Shown here one piece after another: positions 36,246 to 46,882 of a DNA stretch of 64,000 bases. Made by a program: the position numbers and the translations under genes. The notes under the pieces are model-generated. The model was not told the DNA's origin. It did no database searches and was given only the letters and a program-made list of their open reading frames with translations. Numbering within the stretch: position 1 is the first letter of the stretch; every line of letters begins with the position of its first letter. Source of the stretch: Acidithiobacillus ferridurans. Lineage in GTDB: Bacteria > Pseudomonadota > Gammaproteobacteria > Acidithiobacillales > Acidithiobacillaceae. The stretch lies in NCBI RefSeq assembly GCF_003966655.1, contig NZ_AP018795.1, positions 868,001 to 932,000 of the forward strand. The letters are read 5' to 3'.

Positions 36246-39200
36246 TACCTTGCCTCAAATCCCGCGATGGAGCGCTGGTACTTCGGCAAGCTCAATCACT
36301 TAAAACGGGCTGACCTTCTGCTTTCTATTTCTGAATCTTCTGGGAGTGAGGCAAGGGAGCATCTCAATTTTCCAGAACATGCCGTTACCAATATCTCGAC
36401 CGCCTGCGGCGAGCAGTTTCGCGCCCTCGCTCTGAGCGAGGCGCAACAGACGCATCTCAAGAATGCCTATGGCATCAACCGCCCCTTTGTGATGAATACG
36501 GGCGGAACAGACCAGCGGAAAAACCTCGATGGCCTCTTCCGCGCTTTCGCCAGCCTGCCCGCCGAAATGCGCAAAGCGCATGCCCTCGTGCTTGTGGGGC
36601 GCGAAGTTGCAGACGAGAAACACCACTTCCTTGACCTAGCCAAACAGGCTGGATTGCGCGAAAGTGAACTGGTCTTTACCGGCTATGTGTCCGATTCTGA
36701 GCTGAACCTGCTCTACAACGCCTGCACCCTGTTCGTGCTCCCCTCGTGGCACGAGGACTCTGGTCTGCCGGCGTTGGAAGCCATGGCCTGTGGCACAGCG
36801 GTGATCGCCGCCAATTCCTCCAGCTTGCCTGAAGTGGTGGGGCGGCAGGATGTCCTGTTTGCCCCGGGTGACCATGCGGCCATGGCGGCCAAAATGGCCG
36901 AGGTACTGGCCAATGCCGAATTCCGCGAGGAATTGGAGCGCCACGGTGTGGAGCAGGCAAAAAAATTCTCATGGGTCGAGAGCGCCCAGCGGGCATGGTC
37001 TGCGCTGAGCAAGTTGCAGGCCCAATGGGCGTCAGTCAGCGAGGCGACACCCTCGCGTCTTCCTCACCGCCCCAAGCTGGCTTTTGTTTCGCCTTTGCCT
37101 CCTGAAAAGACCGGCATTGCCGATTACTCCGCCAAGCTTCTGCCCGAACTGGCACGGCATTACGACATCACGGTGATCGTGCAGCAAGATACGGTGAACG
37201 ATGCCTGGGTGCAGGCCAATGCCCCCGTGCATGATGTGGCATGGTTCTGCCAACATGTGAGTTTCTTTGACCGAGTGCTCTATCAATTTGGGAACTCGGC
37301 ATTTCATAGCTATATGTTCGACCTGCTTATTGATATTCCTGGTTTGGTTGTACTGCATGATTTTTATCTGAGCGATTTTTTTTGGCATCGAGATATTATA
37401 GATGCAAGGAGTGGTTCTTGGGCTCAAAATTTATTCCACAGTCATGGATGGACCGCTGTTCAGAAAAGATTTGAAGGAAATGATGCACAGCTCGTAATGG
37501 CATACCCATCAAATCTAAATGTCATAATTCCTGCGTTAAGCATAATTGTTCACTCAGATTTTTCTAGGCAACTGGCGCGACTCTTTTATGGTGCGCAGGC
37601 GGGAAAGGACTGGGCGCTGATACCTCTTTTGCGACAGCCCGTGAATGACATAGACAGGGCAGCCGCTCGCAAAAAACTCGGCTTAGCCGCCGAGGAATTC
37701 ATCGTCTGCAGTTTTGGCCTGCTGGGCGCCACAAAACTCAATCATCGCTTGCTGGAGGCTTGGCTTGCCTCGCCTTTATCGAAAGATAGACAGTGCCGCC
37801 TGATTTTCGTCGGCGAAAATACTGGAGGAGACTGCGGCAGGAAGCTGTTGGAAACCATCGCTCAAAGTACTGCAAAAAACAGCATCCAGATCACCGGTTG
37901 GGCGGATGCCGAGGCTTACCGCAACTGGCTGGCCGCTGCAGACATCGCCGTGCAGTTGCGCACTCTCTCTCGCGGCGAGACTTCCGCAGCCGTGCTGGAC
38001 TGTATGAATTACGGTCTGCCCGTTATCGTCAACGCCCACGGCAGCATGGCCGAACTCCCCAGTGACGCCCTTTGGCTGTTGCCCGATACGTTCAGCGAGG
38101 CGCAGCTCATCGACGCCCTCACCACCCTGTGGCGAGAGCCTGCACGCAGGTCAACGCTCGGTGCTCGGGCGCAGCAGCACATCCGGAGCCAGCACCAACC
38201 GCGCCGTTGTGCCGATCTGTACGCCGAGGCCATCGAAGGCGCGTATGCCCAGGCGGAAAATAGCCTGTACGGGCTTATGCAAGCATTGCCGCGGCTTGAG
38301 GCCTCCCTGCCGCCTGAGGAATATCCGCGCTTGGCAAATGCTCTTGCGACCAACTTTCCACCCCAACCAAGGCGGCGACAACTCTTGCTGGATGTTTCTG
38401 CATTGGCCCAGAATGATCTTAAAACGGGGATTGAGCGCGTCACCCGCGCCCTACTGGAGCAAATCGTCCTCAATCCACCTGCAGGCTGGGCTGTGGAGGC
38501 GGTATATGCCACCAGCGAGCAAGCAGGTTACCGCTATGCCCGGCAGTTCATGTGCCGTTTTTTTGGTATCCCGGGTGACTGGTCGGAAGATGCGCCGGTA
38601 CAGGTCTGGCAGGGCGATATATTTTTTGGTCTGGATTTCCATCCTCATGTTATTCCCGCGCAGGAAGGTACTTTTAATGCTTGGCGTAATCGGGGCGTTT
38701 CTGTCTATTTTATGGTCTACGATCTTTTGCCCGTGCTGATGCCCGAAGTATTCCCGGAGGGCGCAAAAGAGGGGCATCAGCGCTGGCTGCAAACCATCAC
38801 CCACATGGACGGTACTTTATGCATTTCCCGGGCGGTGGCCGATGAGTTGTATGACTGGCTGCAAACCTTTGGTGAAAAGCGGGAATGTCCCTTTGCGGTG
38901 GACTGGTTTCATTTGGGTGCGGATGTGGTGGATAACGGCAATCCAAGCCGTGGCCTGCCCAGCGATGCGCCACAAACCCTGCGCAGCCTGGCGGATCGGC
39001 CCAGTTTTCTGATGGTCGGCACCATCGAACCACGCAAGGGCGTGTTGCAAACCCTGCAAGCCTTCAATCAGCTTTGGGCGCAGGGCGTTGATAGCAATCT
39101 TGTCATTGTCGGCAAAGAAGGCTGGAAGCCTGTGCCCGACCACCAGCGTGGCGATATTCCGCAAACTGTGCGGGCGTTACGAACGCACCCTGAATTCGGC

Positions 39201-39962
39201 AAACGCCTGTTCTGGTTAGAGGCCATCAGCGATGAATATCTGGAGCAAGTCTATGGCACATCCACCTGCCTGATTGCTGCCAGTTACGGCGAGGGCTTCG
39301 GCCTGCCGCTCATCGAGGCTGCCAGCCATGGTTTGCCGCTGCTGGTACGCGACATTCCGGTATTCCGAGAAGTGACCGCTGGGAAAGCGCAGTTCTTTAC
39401 CGATAGCCACCAGCCGGAAGTGATTGCCGAAGCTACTCGCGATTGGCTGGCGCTGTACCGGCAAGGCAAACACCCGCACAGCGATGCCATCGCGCACCTG
39501 ACCTGGGTCGAAAGTGCCCGCATCGCTTTAGAAATCGTGCTAGGTAACACTCCACCCTACCGCACCTGGCTGCCCGATGGCGTGCGCCGCTACTGGGGCG
39601 CCGATCCGCGCTTGGGCACCGAGGTAGGCGAGGCCAAGGGCCGCTCAATGCAGACCACAGGCAAGGCAGGGTATCTTGTCCATGGGCCGTATGAGCGCTT
39701 TGAGCCAAGGCGCTATCGGGTTGCTATCCAAGGTAGCGCCGATCATTTGACGGGTGGAGAGTCTCTGGATATTGTCTGCAATAAAGGAGAGACAGTGCTG
39801 CAGCAATATACAAGCTGGATTAATGAATCTCTAGGAGCATGGCATGATTTAGAGTTCACTCTTGAAACCAAAGCTGATGACCTAGAGATACGCATATGGG
39901 TTGGCGAGCAATCACGCATTATTATTGATGGGATTAACTTCTGGCCTGAAGCGCTGCAATAG
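36246..39962 (+). pseudogene. Multidomain glycosyltransferase, C-terminal part (1.5 GT4 domains plus third GT and tail)
   Basis: Continuation of the gene at 34248. It holds the C-terminal half of GT domain 1 (MNTGGTDQRKNLDGLFRAF, LPSWHEDSGLPALEAMACG), GT domain 2 from about 37078 (LAFVSPLPPEKTGIADYSAKLLPEL) and GT domain 3 from about 38374 (LLLDVSALAQNDLKTGIERVTR, MVGTIEPRKG, AASYGEGFGLPLIEAASHGLP). A tail of about 100 residues looks like a beta-sandwich (LDIVCNKGETVLQQYTSWIN). ATG 36267 could restart translation and yield two intact GT domains. A stretch at about 37290-37570 is notably AT-rich. Confidence 0.88.
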
Positions 39963-39970
39963 GAATAATA

Positions 39971-41485
39971 ATGGAGAACTTTAATTTGGCTTACCATACC
40001 CGGCTAGATAATAATGGCATGCACTTGTCGTATGAGTATCTGCAATCGTTTATATCAGAAGATTTATTTCTAGTCAACTCATTGATAACTAAAAATAATA
40101 TAACTTTTGACGCGTATAAAACTTCAGTAATTGATAAGGCAAAAAAAGAACAATTTTTTTATTATTTATTCAATGATGCTGGCGATGTCATTAAAAAATC
40201 TGACAATGCCACAGAAGAATGGATAGAAACTCGCGCCAATATTTACCAGGACTTTCTAAGCAGCATAACCAGCATCACTAAACTCCCGGGATTTATTTTT
40301 GGTATCGAATACAAAGATATGACTCACGGTTCTGATCTTCCGCTCCTTTGTTTCCATAAAAATATAGATAATCAATCATATATACTGATACCTGACTTTG
40401 AAATAATTCAATACAATTATTATACGCAACTAAAAGACGGAACCGATCTTGAAAATAAAATTGATAAGGCTGTTTTTGTAGGGAGTACTACGGGCACAAA
40501 TTTCAAGGAAAATCGCAGTTGCTGGAATACTATCGATAACATACTGAACGATCCTAGCGTTCGCATCAGCGCAGCTCGTTTTTTTAATGACAAAGAAAAC
40601 GTCATTTTCAAATTACCTTCTATTGTCCAATGTGACAGCTCGCAAACCGAGAAATTCTTACGAAATCAGCCTTATATGCAGGCCCAAAGAATGACATGGG
40701 ATCAGCAGTACCTGAATAGGTATATCATTTCTGTTGATGGTAACGGTCCGACGTGTACCCGAGTAGCGCTTGCCTTACTTAGTAATTCGGTGTTAATGAA
40801 ATACAACAGCAATTGGACTGTTTACTATCATAGGATGTTGAAGCCATATTTCAATTATTTGCCGGTGGAGAATCATGTTGATATTGAACGCTTGATGGAG
40901 ACTTTTTCTCATGATTTAGACTTTCTTCGTTTTATAAATGGTAACGCAAAGCGCGAATTTCGATTGTTATTTAATCGGCGCAATGTGCAAAGAATGTTTG
41001 CTATTGCATTGAATGAGCTATACGCAATATTTTTTGGTCATAACACAATTTATCAAGAAAACAGGCGACGCATTAGTCAGGTTGCGCATTTAGATATAGA
41101 CGCACACCTATCTAATATTGGCGATAAACAATTCTGGCCGGACCATGAAGTTTACTGCGATGGCCAATTCATTGAAGGAATCACCATTTATCCCGCAAGC
41201 GCACTTATATACTGGTATAACATGGAATATCAGGCAAAGCTGGAAAATGGAACAATTACAGCATGTGCTAACGGGGGCGGTTTTGTTGGAACAAAAGATC
41301 ATTCCCTCAGGATGGTAGCCTTCAGATTTTTGGCAAAACCAAATATTCCATGTCATATCGAATATGAGGGTGTTTTTGAGAGCGGTTATAAGAAAACTGT
41401 TAAAAATGGAAACTGGCTGGAATACAATAATGAAATGCTTATACGTATCACCTTCAAATTTGGGGCAATCCAGAATGAAGGGTAA
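39971..41485 (+). CDS. GT90/CAP10-like glycosyltransferase with C-terminal extension
   Basis: 504 residues. The middle matches the GT90 (CAP10, LPS xylosyltransferase-type) pattern: AVFVGSTTGTNFKENRS, then RYIISVDGNGPTCTRVALALLSNSVLMKYNSNWTVYY and MLKPYFNYLPV. A C-terminal domain of about 120 residues is separate. Base use is far more AT-rich than in the flanking gmd and upstream GT domains, so the gene was probably acquired separately. The sugar is unknown. Cytoplasmic, no signal peptide. Confidence 0.7.
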   Translation: MENFNLAYHTRLDNNGMHLSYEYLQSFISEDLFLVNSLITKNNITFDAYKTSVIDKAKKEQFFYYLFNDAGDVIKKSDNATEEWIETRANIYQDFLSSITSITKLPGFIFGIEYKDMTHGSDLPLLCFHKNIDNQSYILIPDFEIIQYNYYTQLKDGTDLENKIDKAVFVGSTTGTNFKENRSCWNTIDNILNDPSVRISAARFFNDKENVIFKLPSIVQCDSSQTEKFLRNQPYMQAQRMTWDQQYLNRYIISVDGNGPTCTRVALALLSNSVLMKYNSNWTVYYHRMLKPYFNYLPVENHVDIERLMETFSHDLDFLRFINGNAKREFRLLFNRRNVQRMFAIALNELYAIFFGHNTIYQENRRRISQVAHLDIDAHLSNIGDKQFWPDHEVYCDGQFIEGITIYPASALIYWYNMEYQAKLENGTITACANGGGFVGTKDHSLRMVAFRFLAKPNIPCHIEYEGVFESGYKKTVKNGNWLEYNNEMLIRITFKFGAIQNEG

Positions 41486-41562
41486 GAGTCATAATTCGAA
41501 GCAACTGATTCAGGTGTTAGCTTCGCAATTGCACACACAAATCAGACACGACAAAGAATTAG

Positions 41563-42618
<1,056 letters not shown>

Positions 42619-42634
42619 GGATTCTGGAGGCCTG

Positions 42635-43474
42635 ATGTCTGATCCCGACTTTTACCGCGCCTTCGAAGACCGTCACCGGGGTTCCCGAGCACTCATCAAG
42701 TCGCGGGTAAAAGTCTATTTGCCATTCTTGTATCCCCTGAAAGATCTTTATCCCGATAGTTCCATACTGGATCTGGGTTGCGGGCGCGGGGAGTGGCTGG
42801 AACTGCTCCGTGAAGAAGGCTTTACCGCCCACGGCGTGGATCAGGATGCCGGTATGCTCTCGGCCTGCACGGCACTGGGCCTGTCCGTAGAGCAGGGCGA
42901 CGCGCTGGCCGCGTTGCAAAAGCTGCCCCGTGCCAGCCAGATTGTGGTCTCCGGTTTTCACATTGCCGAGCACGTGCCTTTCCCGATGTTGCAGGAGATG
43001 GTCCAGGAAGCCCTGCGCGTGCTCAAACCAGCGGGTTTGCTGATACTGGAAACCCCCAATGCCGAGAATCTGGTCGTGGGTTCTTCCAGCTTTTATCTGG
43101 ACCCTACCCATCAGCGGCCTCTGCCGCCCTTGCTGCTATCGTTTCTGACGGAATACACCGGCTTTCTGCGCAATAAAATAGTGCGTTTGCAGGAATCTCC
43201 CGAGCTTGCCGCCGGGAAAACCCCCGTATCTCTGCTTCAAGTGCTGGCGGGAGTGAGCCCGGATTACGCGGTGGTCGCGCAAAAAGAAGCCGCCGCAAAG
43301 AAGCTGAAAAGTTTTGATGCGCTCTTTGATCGGCAGTATGGGTTGACTCTGGAAGACCTAGCCATGCGCTATGAAGCCAGTCTGCGCGCGGAAACCATCC
43401 GTGAACTGAAGCCCAAGCGTAGAAAACCCACGGCAAAAGCTGCCAGCGATGCCCAGGACGCGCCTGGAAAGTAG
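42635..43474 (+). CDS. Class I SAM-dependent methyltransferase
   Basis: 279 residues. SAM motif I SILDLGCGRGEWLELLREEG, acidic VDQD, QGDALAAL and VVSGFHIAEHVPF, then LKPAGLLILETPN. Resembles methyltransferases that cap O-antigen or exopolysaccharide chains. It follows gmd by 16 bp. Its last codons AAG-TAG fall in the 20-bp repeat described at 43468. Confidence 0.85.
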   Translation: MSDPDFYRAFEDRHRGSRALIKSRVKVYLPFLYPLKDLYPDSSILDLGCGRGEWLELLREEGFTAHGVDQDAGMLSACTALGLSVEQGDALAALQKLPRASQIVVSGFHIAEHVPFPMLQEMVQEALRVLKPAGLLILETPNAENLVVGSSSFYLDPTHQRPLPPLLLSFLTEYTGFLRNKIVRLQESPELAAGKTPVSLLQVLAGVSPDYAVVAQKEAAAKKLKSFDALFDRQYGLTLEDLAMRYEASLRAETIRELKPKRRKPTAKAASDAQDAPGK

Positions 43475-43487
43475 CGGGAATATCGCC
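43468..43487 (+). repeat. Dispersed 20-bp repeat, copy R1
   Basis: AAAGTAGCGGGAATATCGCC. Identical to 44806-44825 and two mismatches from 49684-49703. Here it supplies the stop codon of the methyltransferase and is followed by a 19-bp exact copy (43488-43506) of an internal gmd segment at 42199-42217, so it marks a rearrangement junction. Confidence 0.7.
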
Positions 43488-43586
43488 AAAATCAAACTCG
43501 GCAAACGATGCTGCGCTGGGGACGGCTTGCAGCCCAAAGCAATTGAAATTATACTTAAATATAATTTAACGCACTGAAGGTGCATC

Positions 43587-43844
43587 ATGCACACAACCAA
43601 ACTGCGCAAGGTCGGCGGCTCGATCATGTTGGCCGTCCCACCCGCATTCCTTGAACAGCTGCACCTGCAAGCCGGTGCGACGGTCGGCTTGGTCGTCGAT
43701 CATGGTCTACTGGTGGTCAATCCCAGTCCACGCCCGCGCTACACACTTGCAGAGTTGCTGGCCGCGTCCGACTATTCCCAGCCGCAACCGGTCGAGGAGC
43801 GCGAATGGGTCGATGCGCCCGCCGTGGGCGGTGAGCTGCTATGA
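43587..43844 (+). CDS. mazE: MazE/ChpS-like antitoxin
   Basis: 85 residues with an AbrB/SpoVT swapped-hairpin N-terminus (KLRKVGGSIMLAVPPAFLEQLHLQAG) and an acidic tail that would bind the toxin. An AT-rich stretch (43546-43571) upstream can hold the autoregulated promoter. The stop overlaps the toxin start. Confidence 0.9.
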   Translation: MHTTKLRKVGGSIMLAVPPAFLEQLHLQAGATVGLVVDHGLLVVNPSPRPRYTLAELLAASDYSQPQPVEEREWVDAPAVGGELL

Positions 43845-44167
43845 AGCGAGGTGACATCTACCTCGTGTCGCTCGATCCCACCGCCGGGCATGAACAAAGC
43901 GGTAGCCGTCCTGTCCTGATCGTGTCGCCTGCGGAGTTTAATGAAACCACCAAGCTGCCGGTGATCCTACCGATCACCAATGGTGGTGAGTTCGCCCGTC
44001 GCCTTGGTTTCGCGGTGCCCGTGACCGGCATAAAGACCACCGGCGTCGTGCGCTGCGACCAGCCGCGCGTGATGGACTTGGCCGCCCGAAATGCCCGCAA
44101 GGTGGACACTCTGCCGGTACCGATCATGGACGAGGTGCTGGCCAGGGTCGCCACGATCTTCGAGTGA
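43841..44167 (+). CDS. mazF: MazF/ChpB-like endoribonuclease toxin
   Basis: 108 residues. KRGDIYLVSLDPTAGHEQSGSRPVLIVS, LPITNGGEFARRLGF, TTGVVRCDQPRVMDL match PemK/MazF family mRNA interferases, closest in pattern to ChpB. ATGA overlap with its antitoxin. It looks intact. Confidence 0.92.
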   Translation: MKRGDIYLVSLDPTAGHEQSGSRPVLIVSPAEFNETTKLPVILPITNGGEFARRLGFAVPVTGIKTTGVVRCDQPRVMDLAARNARKVDTLPVPIMDEVLARVATIFE

Positions 44168-44174
44168 GCACAGC

Positions 44175-44315
44175 ATGAGCATGAATGAATTTCGCCGCTT
44201 GGAGCCAATTATTTATCAATCCGTCACTCAAGAGGCATTTTTGAGCACAGCAACGCCACAAGAAACACCTGTAGATCAATCGCCCGCTCCTGCACAGATT
44301 GAATCTACCTCCTGA
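44175..44315 (+). CDS. Short ORF after mazF (46 aa), hypothetical
   Basis: ATG 44175 opens a 46-codon frame (MSMNEFRRLEPIIYQS at the start, Pro/Gln/Thr-rich end) 7 bp after mazF. No convincing ribosome site, no recognised family. It may be a remnant. Its 3' end enters the hairpin at 44303-44402. Confidence 0.3.
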   Translation: MSMNEFRRLEPIIYQSVTQEAFLSTATPQETPVDQSPAPAQIESTS

Positions 44316-44402
44316 GTTCAGCGGCGTTTGACGCGACGGCCGGTTTTGCGGCAGCAAAAATGGGTGCCGGGTCAAACGTCCGCTGCAACGATTTGTTAGC
44401 TG
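44303..44402. other. Long imperfect palindrome resembling an integron attC site
   Basis: Arms CAGCGGCGTTTGAC (44319-44332) and GTCAAACGTCCGCTG (44371-44385) pair except for one unpaired base. They enclose a second stem TTTTGC/GCAAAA and are followed by GTTAGC (44395-44400). The left counterpart ATCTACC (44303-44309) departs from the RYYYAAC consensus. One extrahelical base, a ~100-bp fold and terminal GTTAG suit attC. No integrase or second site is seen. A bidirectional terminator is the alternative. Confidence 0.4.
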
Positions 44403-44626
44403 CGGGCTTCACGCTCGCGCCCTTCGCGAACGGAGCTGACAATTTCGTCTCGGCTGAGATTCAACTTCACGCCCTTGACGTCCAGAGGAGACGGAGATTC
44501 CTGAACCGGGCGGATTAGGAATGCGCGACCATCTCGACGTGTGATTTTAACCGCCCCTTCAAGTTGGGCTGAATCGAGTACTGACGAGAACTTTTGACGA
44601 GCTTCAGAGAATGTGTAGACCTTCAT
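44396..44626 (-). CDS. Phd/YefM-like antitoxin
   Basis: 76 residues starting MKVYTFSEARQKFSSVLDSA, then GAVKITRRDGRAFLI, the Phd/YefM N-terminal DNA-binding fold, with a polar C-terminal tail. ATG 44626 follows GGAGG located in the end of the PIN remnant. Its stop codon lies in the right end of the attC-like palindrome. Confidence 0.82.
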   Translation of the reverse strand: MKVYTFSEARQKFSSVLDSAQLEGAVKITRRDGRAFLIRPVQESPSPLDVKGVKLNLSRDEIVSSVREGREREARS

Positions 44627-44629
44627 GAG

Positions 44630-44803
44630 CTAGACCTCCAGGACTTTGATGCCCAGGGACTCAGCCACCTGTTTAAGGGGTTGGTCGAGGGTAAGCAGTG
44701 GTGAATTGGATTGCATGGCACACACCAGCAAGTAGGCGTCGTAAGAAACATACAGCAACATTGCCATCACCTCCTCAAAGCCATCCAAATAACAAACGCG
44801 TCT
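44630..44803 (-). pseudogene. PIN-domain toxin, N-terminally truncated
   Basis: Only the C-terminal part of a VapC-type PIN domain remains: YDAYLLVCAMQSNSPLLTLDQPLKQVAESLGIKVLEV, carrying the last acidic motif (LLTLD). Coding homology stops at the R2 repeat (44806-44825), so the first two-thirds with the other catalytic acids are lost. Toxin-first order before the Phd-like gene. Confidence 0.7.
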
Positions 44804-45182
44804 AAAAAGTAGCGGGAATATCGCCCATGCGCCGGAAGGTGGCATTGAAGGGGTCCATATATTTGAGCAGGGTCAGCATGGAGCCACGAAACTGGAGCTG
44901 TTGGGTCAGAAAGGCCTTTTTGCCGCTGAGTTCCCGCTGGTGGATGCGCATCCAGGTTTCCCGGCTGGCATGGACGCGCAGTTGGGCTTTTTTAGGCAGG
45001 GTTTCTGTAACGCCATGCGGCAAGCCATTGACCAGGGTCAGGTAAACATTGGGGTAATCTGTGTCCAGCCAGCCGTATTCGATGCTGGCATTGAATCCTT
45101 TCAGTGCCGCCGCCAATGCCTCATCCGCGCTGCAATGCGCGGCATAGGCTTCCATCCAGGGAATACTCAGAAAACGTTCCAT
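44802..45182 (-). CDS. SCP2 sterol-carrier-like domain protein
   Basis: About 126 residues from ATG 45182 (GGA upstream). ASIEYGWLDTDYPNVYLTLVNG, LRVHASRETWMRIHQREL and QFRGSMLTLLKYMDPFNATF resemble small SCP2-fold proteins, which bind lipids. Its last residues DIPATF are encoded by the R2 repeat. It faces the other strand from the surrounding operon and sits in the toxin-antitoxin cluster, so it was probably inserted. Confidence 0.6.
   Translation of the reverse strand: MERFLSIPWMEAYAAHCSADEALAAALKGFNASIEYGWLDTDYPNVYLTLVNGLPHGVTETLPKKAQLRVHASRETWMRIHQRELSGKKAFLTQQLQFRGSMLTLLKYMDPFNATFRRMGDIPATF
44806..44825 (+). repeat. Dispersed 20-bp repeat, copy R2
   Basis: AAAGTAGCGGGAATATCGCC, identical to R1. 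On the minus strand it encodes the C-terminus of the SCP2-like protein. It also marks the point where the PIN toxin homology ends. Confidence 0.7.
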
Positions 45183-45259
45183 GATTTTTCCGAGGATACT
45201 GGAATGGGTCAATGATTGCCACGGCGTCGCGCAACGGCGCACGCGCTATATCTTGATGA

Positions 45260-45278
45260 GTACGGACAAATGGCGTAC
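45260..45278 (+). promoter_or_regulatory. Candidate operator of the DUF1778-GNAT toxin-antitoxin pair
   Basis: Inverted repeat GTACG-N9-CGTAC about 40 bp upstream of the antitoxin ATG. Ribbon-helix-helix antitoxins bind such short palindromes to repress their own operon. Position and symmetry are the only evidence. Confidence 0.45.
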
Positions 45279-45318
45279 GCTGAGCCTGTTGCCATACATC
45301 CATCCTAACGGGGCCGCC

Positions 45319-45615
45319 ATGCTGAACACGCCTGAAAAGCACGACAAGCCGCGCAATGCACGCCTGGAAGCGCGCGTCTCCAGCGACCAGAAAGACTTTT
45401 TCCAGCGGGCCGCCTCGCTGACAGGGCGCACCTTGAGCGAATTCGTCATCGACAGTACCCAGGAAGCGGCGGCCAAGATCGTGCAGGAGCACGAAGTCAT
45501 CCGCCTGTCCCGCGAGGAACAGGTCGCCTTTGTGAGCGCCTTGCTGGCGCCGTCCGAGCCGGGCGCGCGCATCGATAAGGCCGTCCGGAGCTACCGTCAA
45601 AAAACGAGGCCGTGA
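45319..45615 (+). CDS. tacA: DUF1778 (TacA-like) antitoxin
   Basis: 98 residues. Ribbon-helix-helix start NARLEARVSSDQKDFFQRAASLTGRTLSEFVIDS, followed by a C-terminal toxin-neutralising helix (LSREEQVAFVSALL). ATG 45319 is chosen over an in-frame upstream start at 45181, which would read through the operator. Stop directly precedes the TTG of the acetyltransferase toxin. Confidence 0.9.
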   Translation: MLNTPEKHDKPRNARLEARVSSDQKDFFQRAASLTGRTLSEFVIDSTQEAAAKIVQEHEVIRLSREEQVAFVSALLAPSEPGARIDKAVRSYRQKTRP

Positions 45616-46134
45616 TTGGCGCTCTCTTTAGTCCCTGAACATGTTGCTCCGCTTGAAAAGGCGCACGACCGCAAGTCCTTCGATTGCGGCAACGAGGAGC
45701 TGAATCGTTATCTGCGCGAGCAGGCGCGGCAAGACGCCGCGAAGCGCGTCGCCGCGCCTTTCGTATTCACGCAGCCTGGCAGGCCTGCGGTGCTCGGCTT
45801 CTACACCCTATCGTCATCCATCATCCCGGTGGCTGAACTACCGCCGGTCCTGATGAAACAACTGCCGCGCTACGGGCAACTGTCGGTCACGTTGCTCGGC
45901 AGGTTGGCGGTGGACCGCTCGGTCAGTGGCCAGGGGCTGGGGGAGTTCCTGCTCGTAGACGCCCTACGCCGCAGCCTGGAAGCTGTGCAACAGATCGCGG
46001 CCATGGCGGTGATTGTGGAGGCCAAGGATCAGCGGGCCGAGAGCTTCTATCGGCATTTCGACTTTCGGCCTTTCCAGCAAACCCCGTTGCGTCTGTTCCT
46101 GCCCATGGGGCAGATTGCGAAACTGTTCGCGTAG
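45616..46134 (+). CDS. tacT: GNAT acetyltransferase toxin (TacT-like)
   Basis: 172 residues. [29 protein letters not shown] at the N-terminus, [25 protein letters not shown] (acetyl-CoA loop) and [12 protein letters not shown] near the end are typical of TacT/AtaT toxins, which acetylate aminoacyl-tRNA. TTG 45616 abuts the antitoxin stop. Confidence 0.9.
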   Translation: MALSLVPEHVAPLEKAHDRKSFDCGNEELNRYLREQARQDAAKRVAAPFVFTQPGRPAVLGFYTLSSSIIPVAELPPVLMKQLPRYGQLSVTLLGRLAVDRSVSGQGLGEFLLVDALRRSLEAVQQIAAMAVIVEAKDQRAESFYRHFDFRPFQQTPLRLFLPMGQIAKLFA

Positions 46135-46219
46135 TGGCTTCCCCAGGCGAGGCCCCTGTATCATAGAGTCCAGGCAACATCGGAAAAGGCGAAAGGTGGC
46201 TGATGAAGAGTATCGATCC

Positions 46220-46882
46220 ATGAGTGAAAATAGCCTGATTCTTTCCCATATCAGTAAGTCCTTCCCCATCCACCATGGCCGGGATATGCGGCTGGTGCTG
46301 GATGATATTTCTCTGGACATTCATCCCGGTGAGCGCTGGGGGATTATGGGGCCAAACGGCGCGGGCAAATCGACCCTCATTCAGATTATCAGCGGCTCAC
46401 TGCGGGCGGATGCGGGAACGGTGCGTCGCGGTATGACGGTTTCCTGGCCCCTGGCTTTTGGGGGGGCTTTTCAGGGGGCGTTGACCGGTCGGGATAATGC
46501 CCGCCTCATCGCCCGAGTATACGGGGTGGATGTGAAAGAAACCGTGGCACAAGTGGAAGATTTTGCGGAGCTTGGTATTTACCTGGATGAACCGGTCAAA
46601 AGCTATTCTTCGGGTATGAATTCCCGCTTGAGTTTTGCCATCAGCATGGCGGTGGATTTCGACTGCTATCTGGTGGATGAGGTGATTTCGGTGGGCGATG
46701 CGCGTTTCAACCGCCGCTGTGAGGATGAATTAAAGCGCCGGGCCACCAAGGCGATGGTGCTGGTGTCTCACCATGCCGATCTGATCCGCAATAATTGTGA
46801 CCATGCGGCCATTCTCGAAAACGGGCGCTTGCGGGAGATTGATGACATCGACGAAGCCGTCCATTACTACACGAATATGTAA
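46220..46882 (+). CDS. ABC polysaccharide exporter ATPase (KpsT/Wzt-like)
   Basis: 220 residues. Walker [15 protein letters not shown]-loop region [24 protein letters not shown], signature [18 protein letters not shown], Walker [12 protein letters not shown], and H-loop VSHH. Short KpsT form without the Wzt carbohydrate-binding domain. Partner of the permease at 32706. ATG 46220 is chosen at the start of similarity. The toxin-antitoxin block ends just upstream. Confidence 0.92.
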   Translation: MSENSLILSHISKSFPIHHGRDMRLVLDDISLDIHPGERWGIMGPNGAGKSTLIQIISGSLRADAGTVRRGMTVSWPLAFGGAFQGALTGRDNARLIARVYGVDVKETVAQVEDFAELGIYLDEPVKSYSSGMNSRLSFAISMAVDFDCYLVDEVISVGDARFNRRCEDELKRRATKAMVLVSHHADLIRNNCDHAAILENGRLREIDDIDEAVHYYTNM

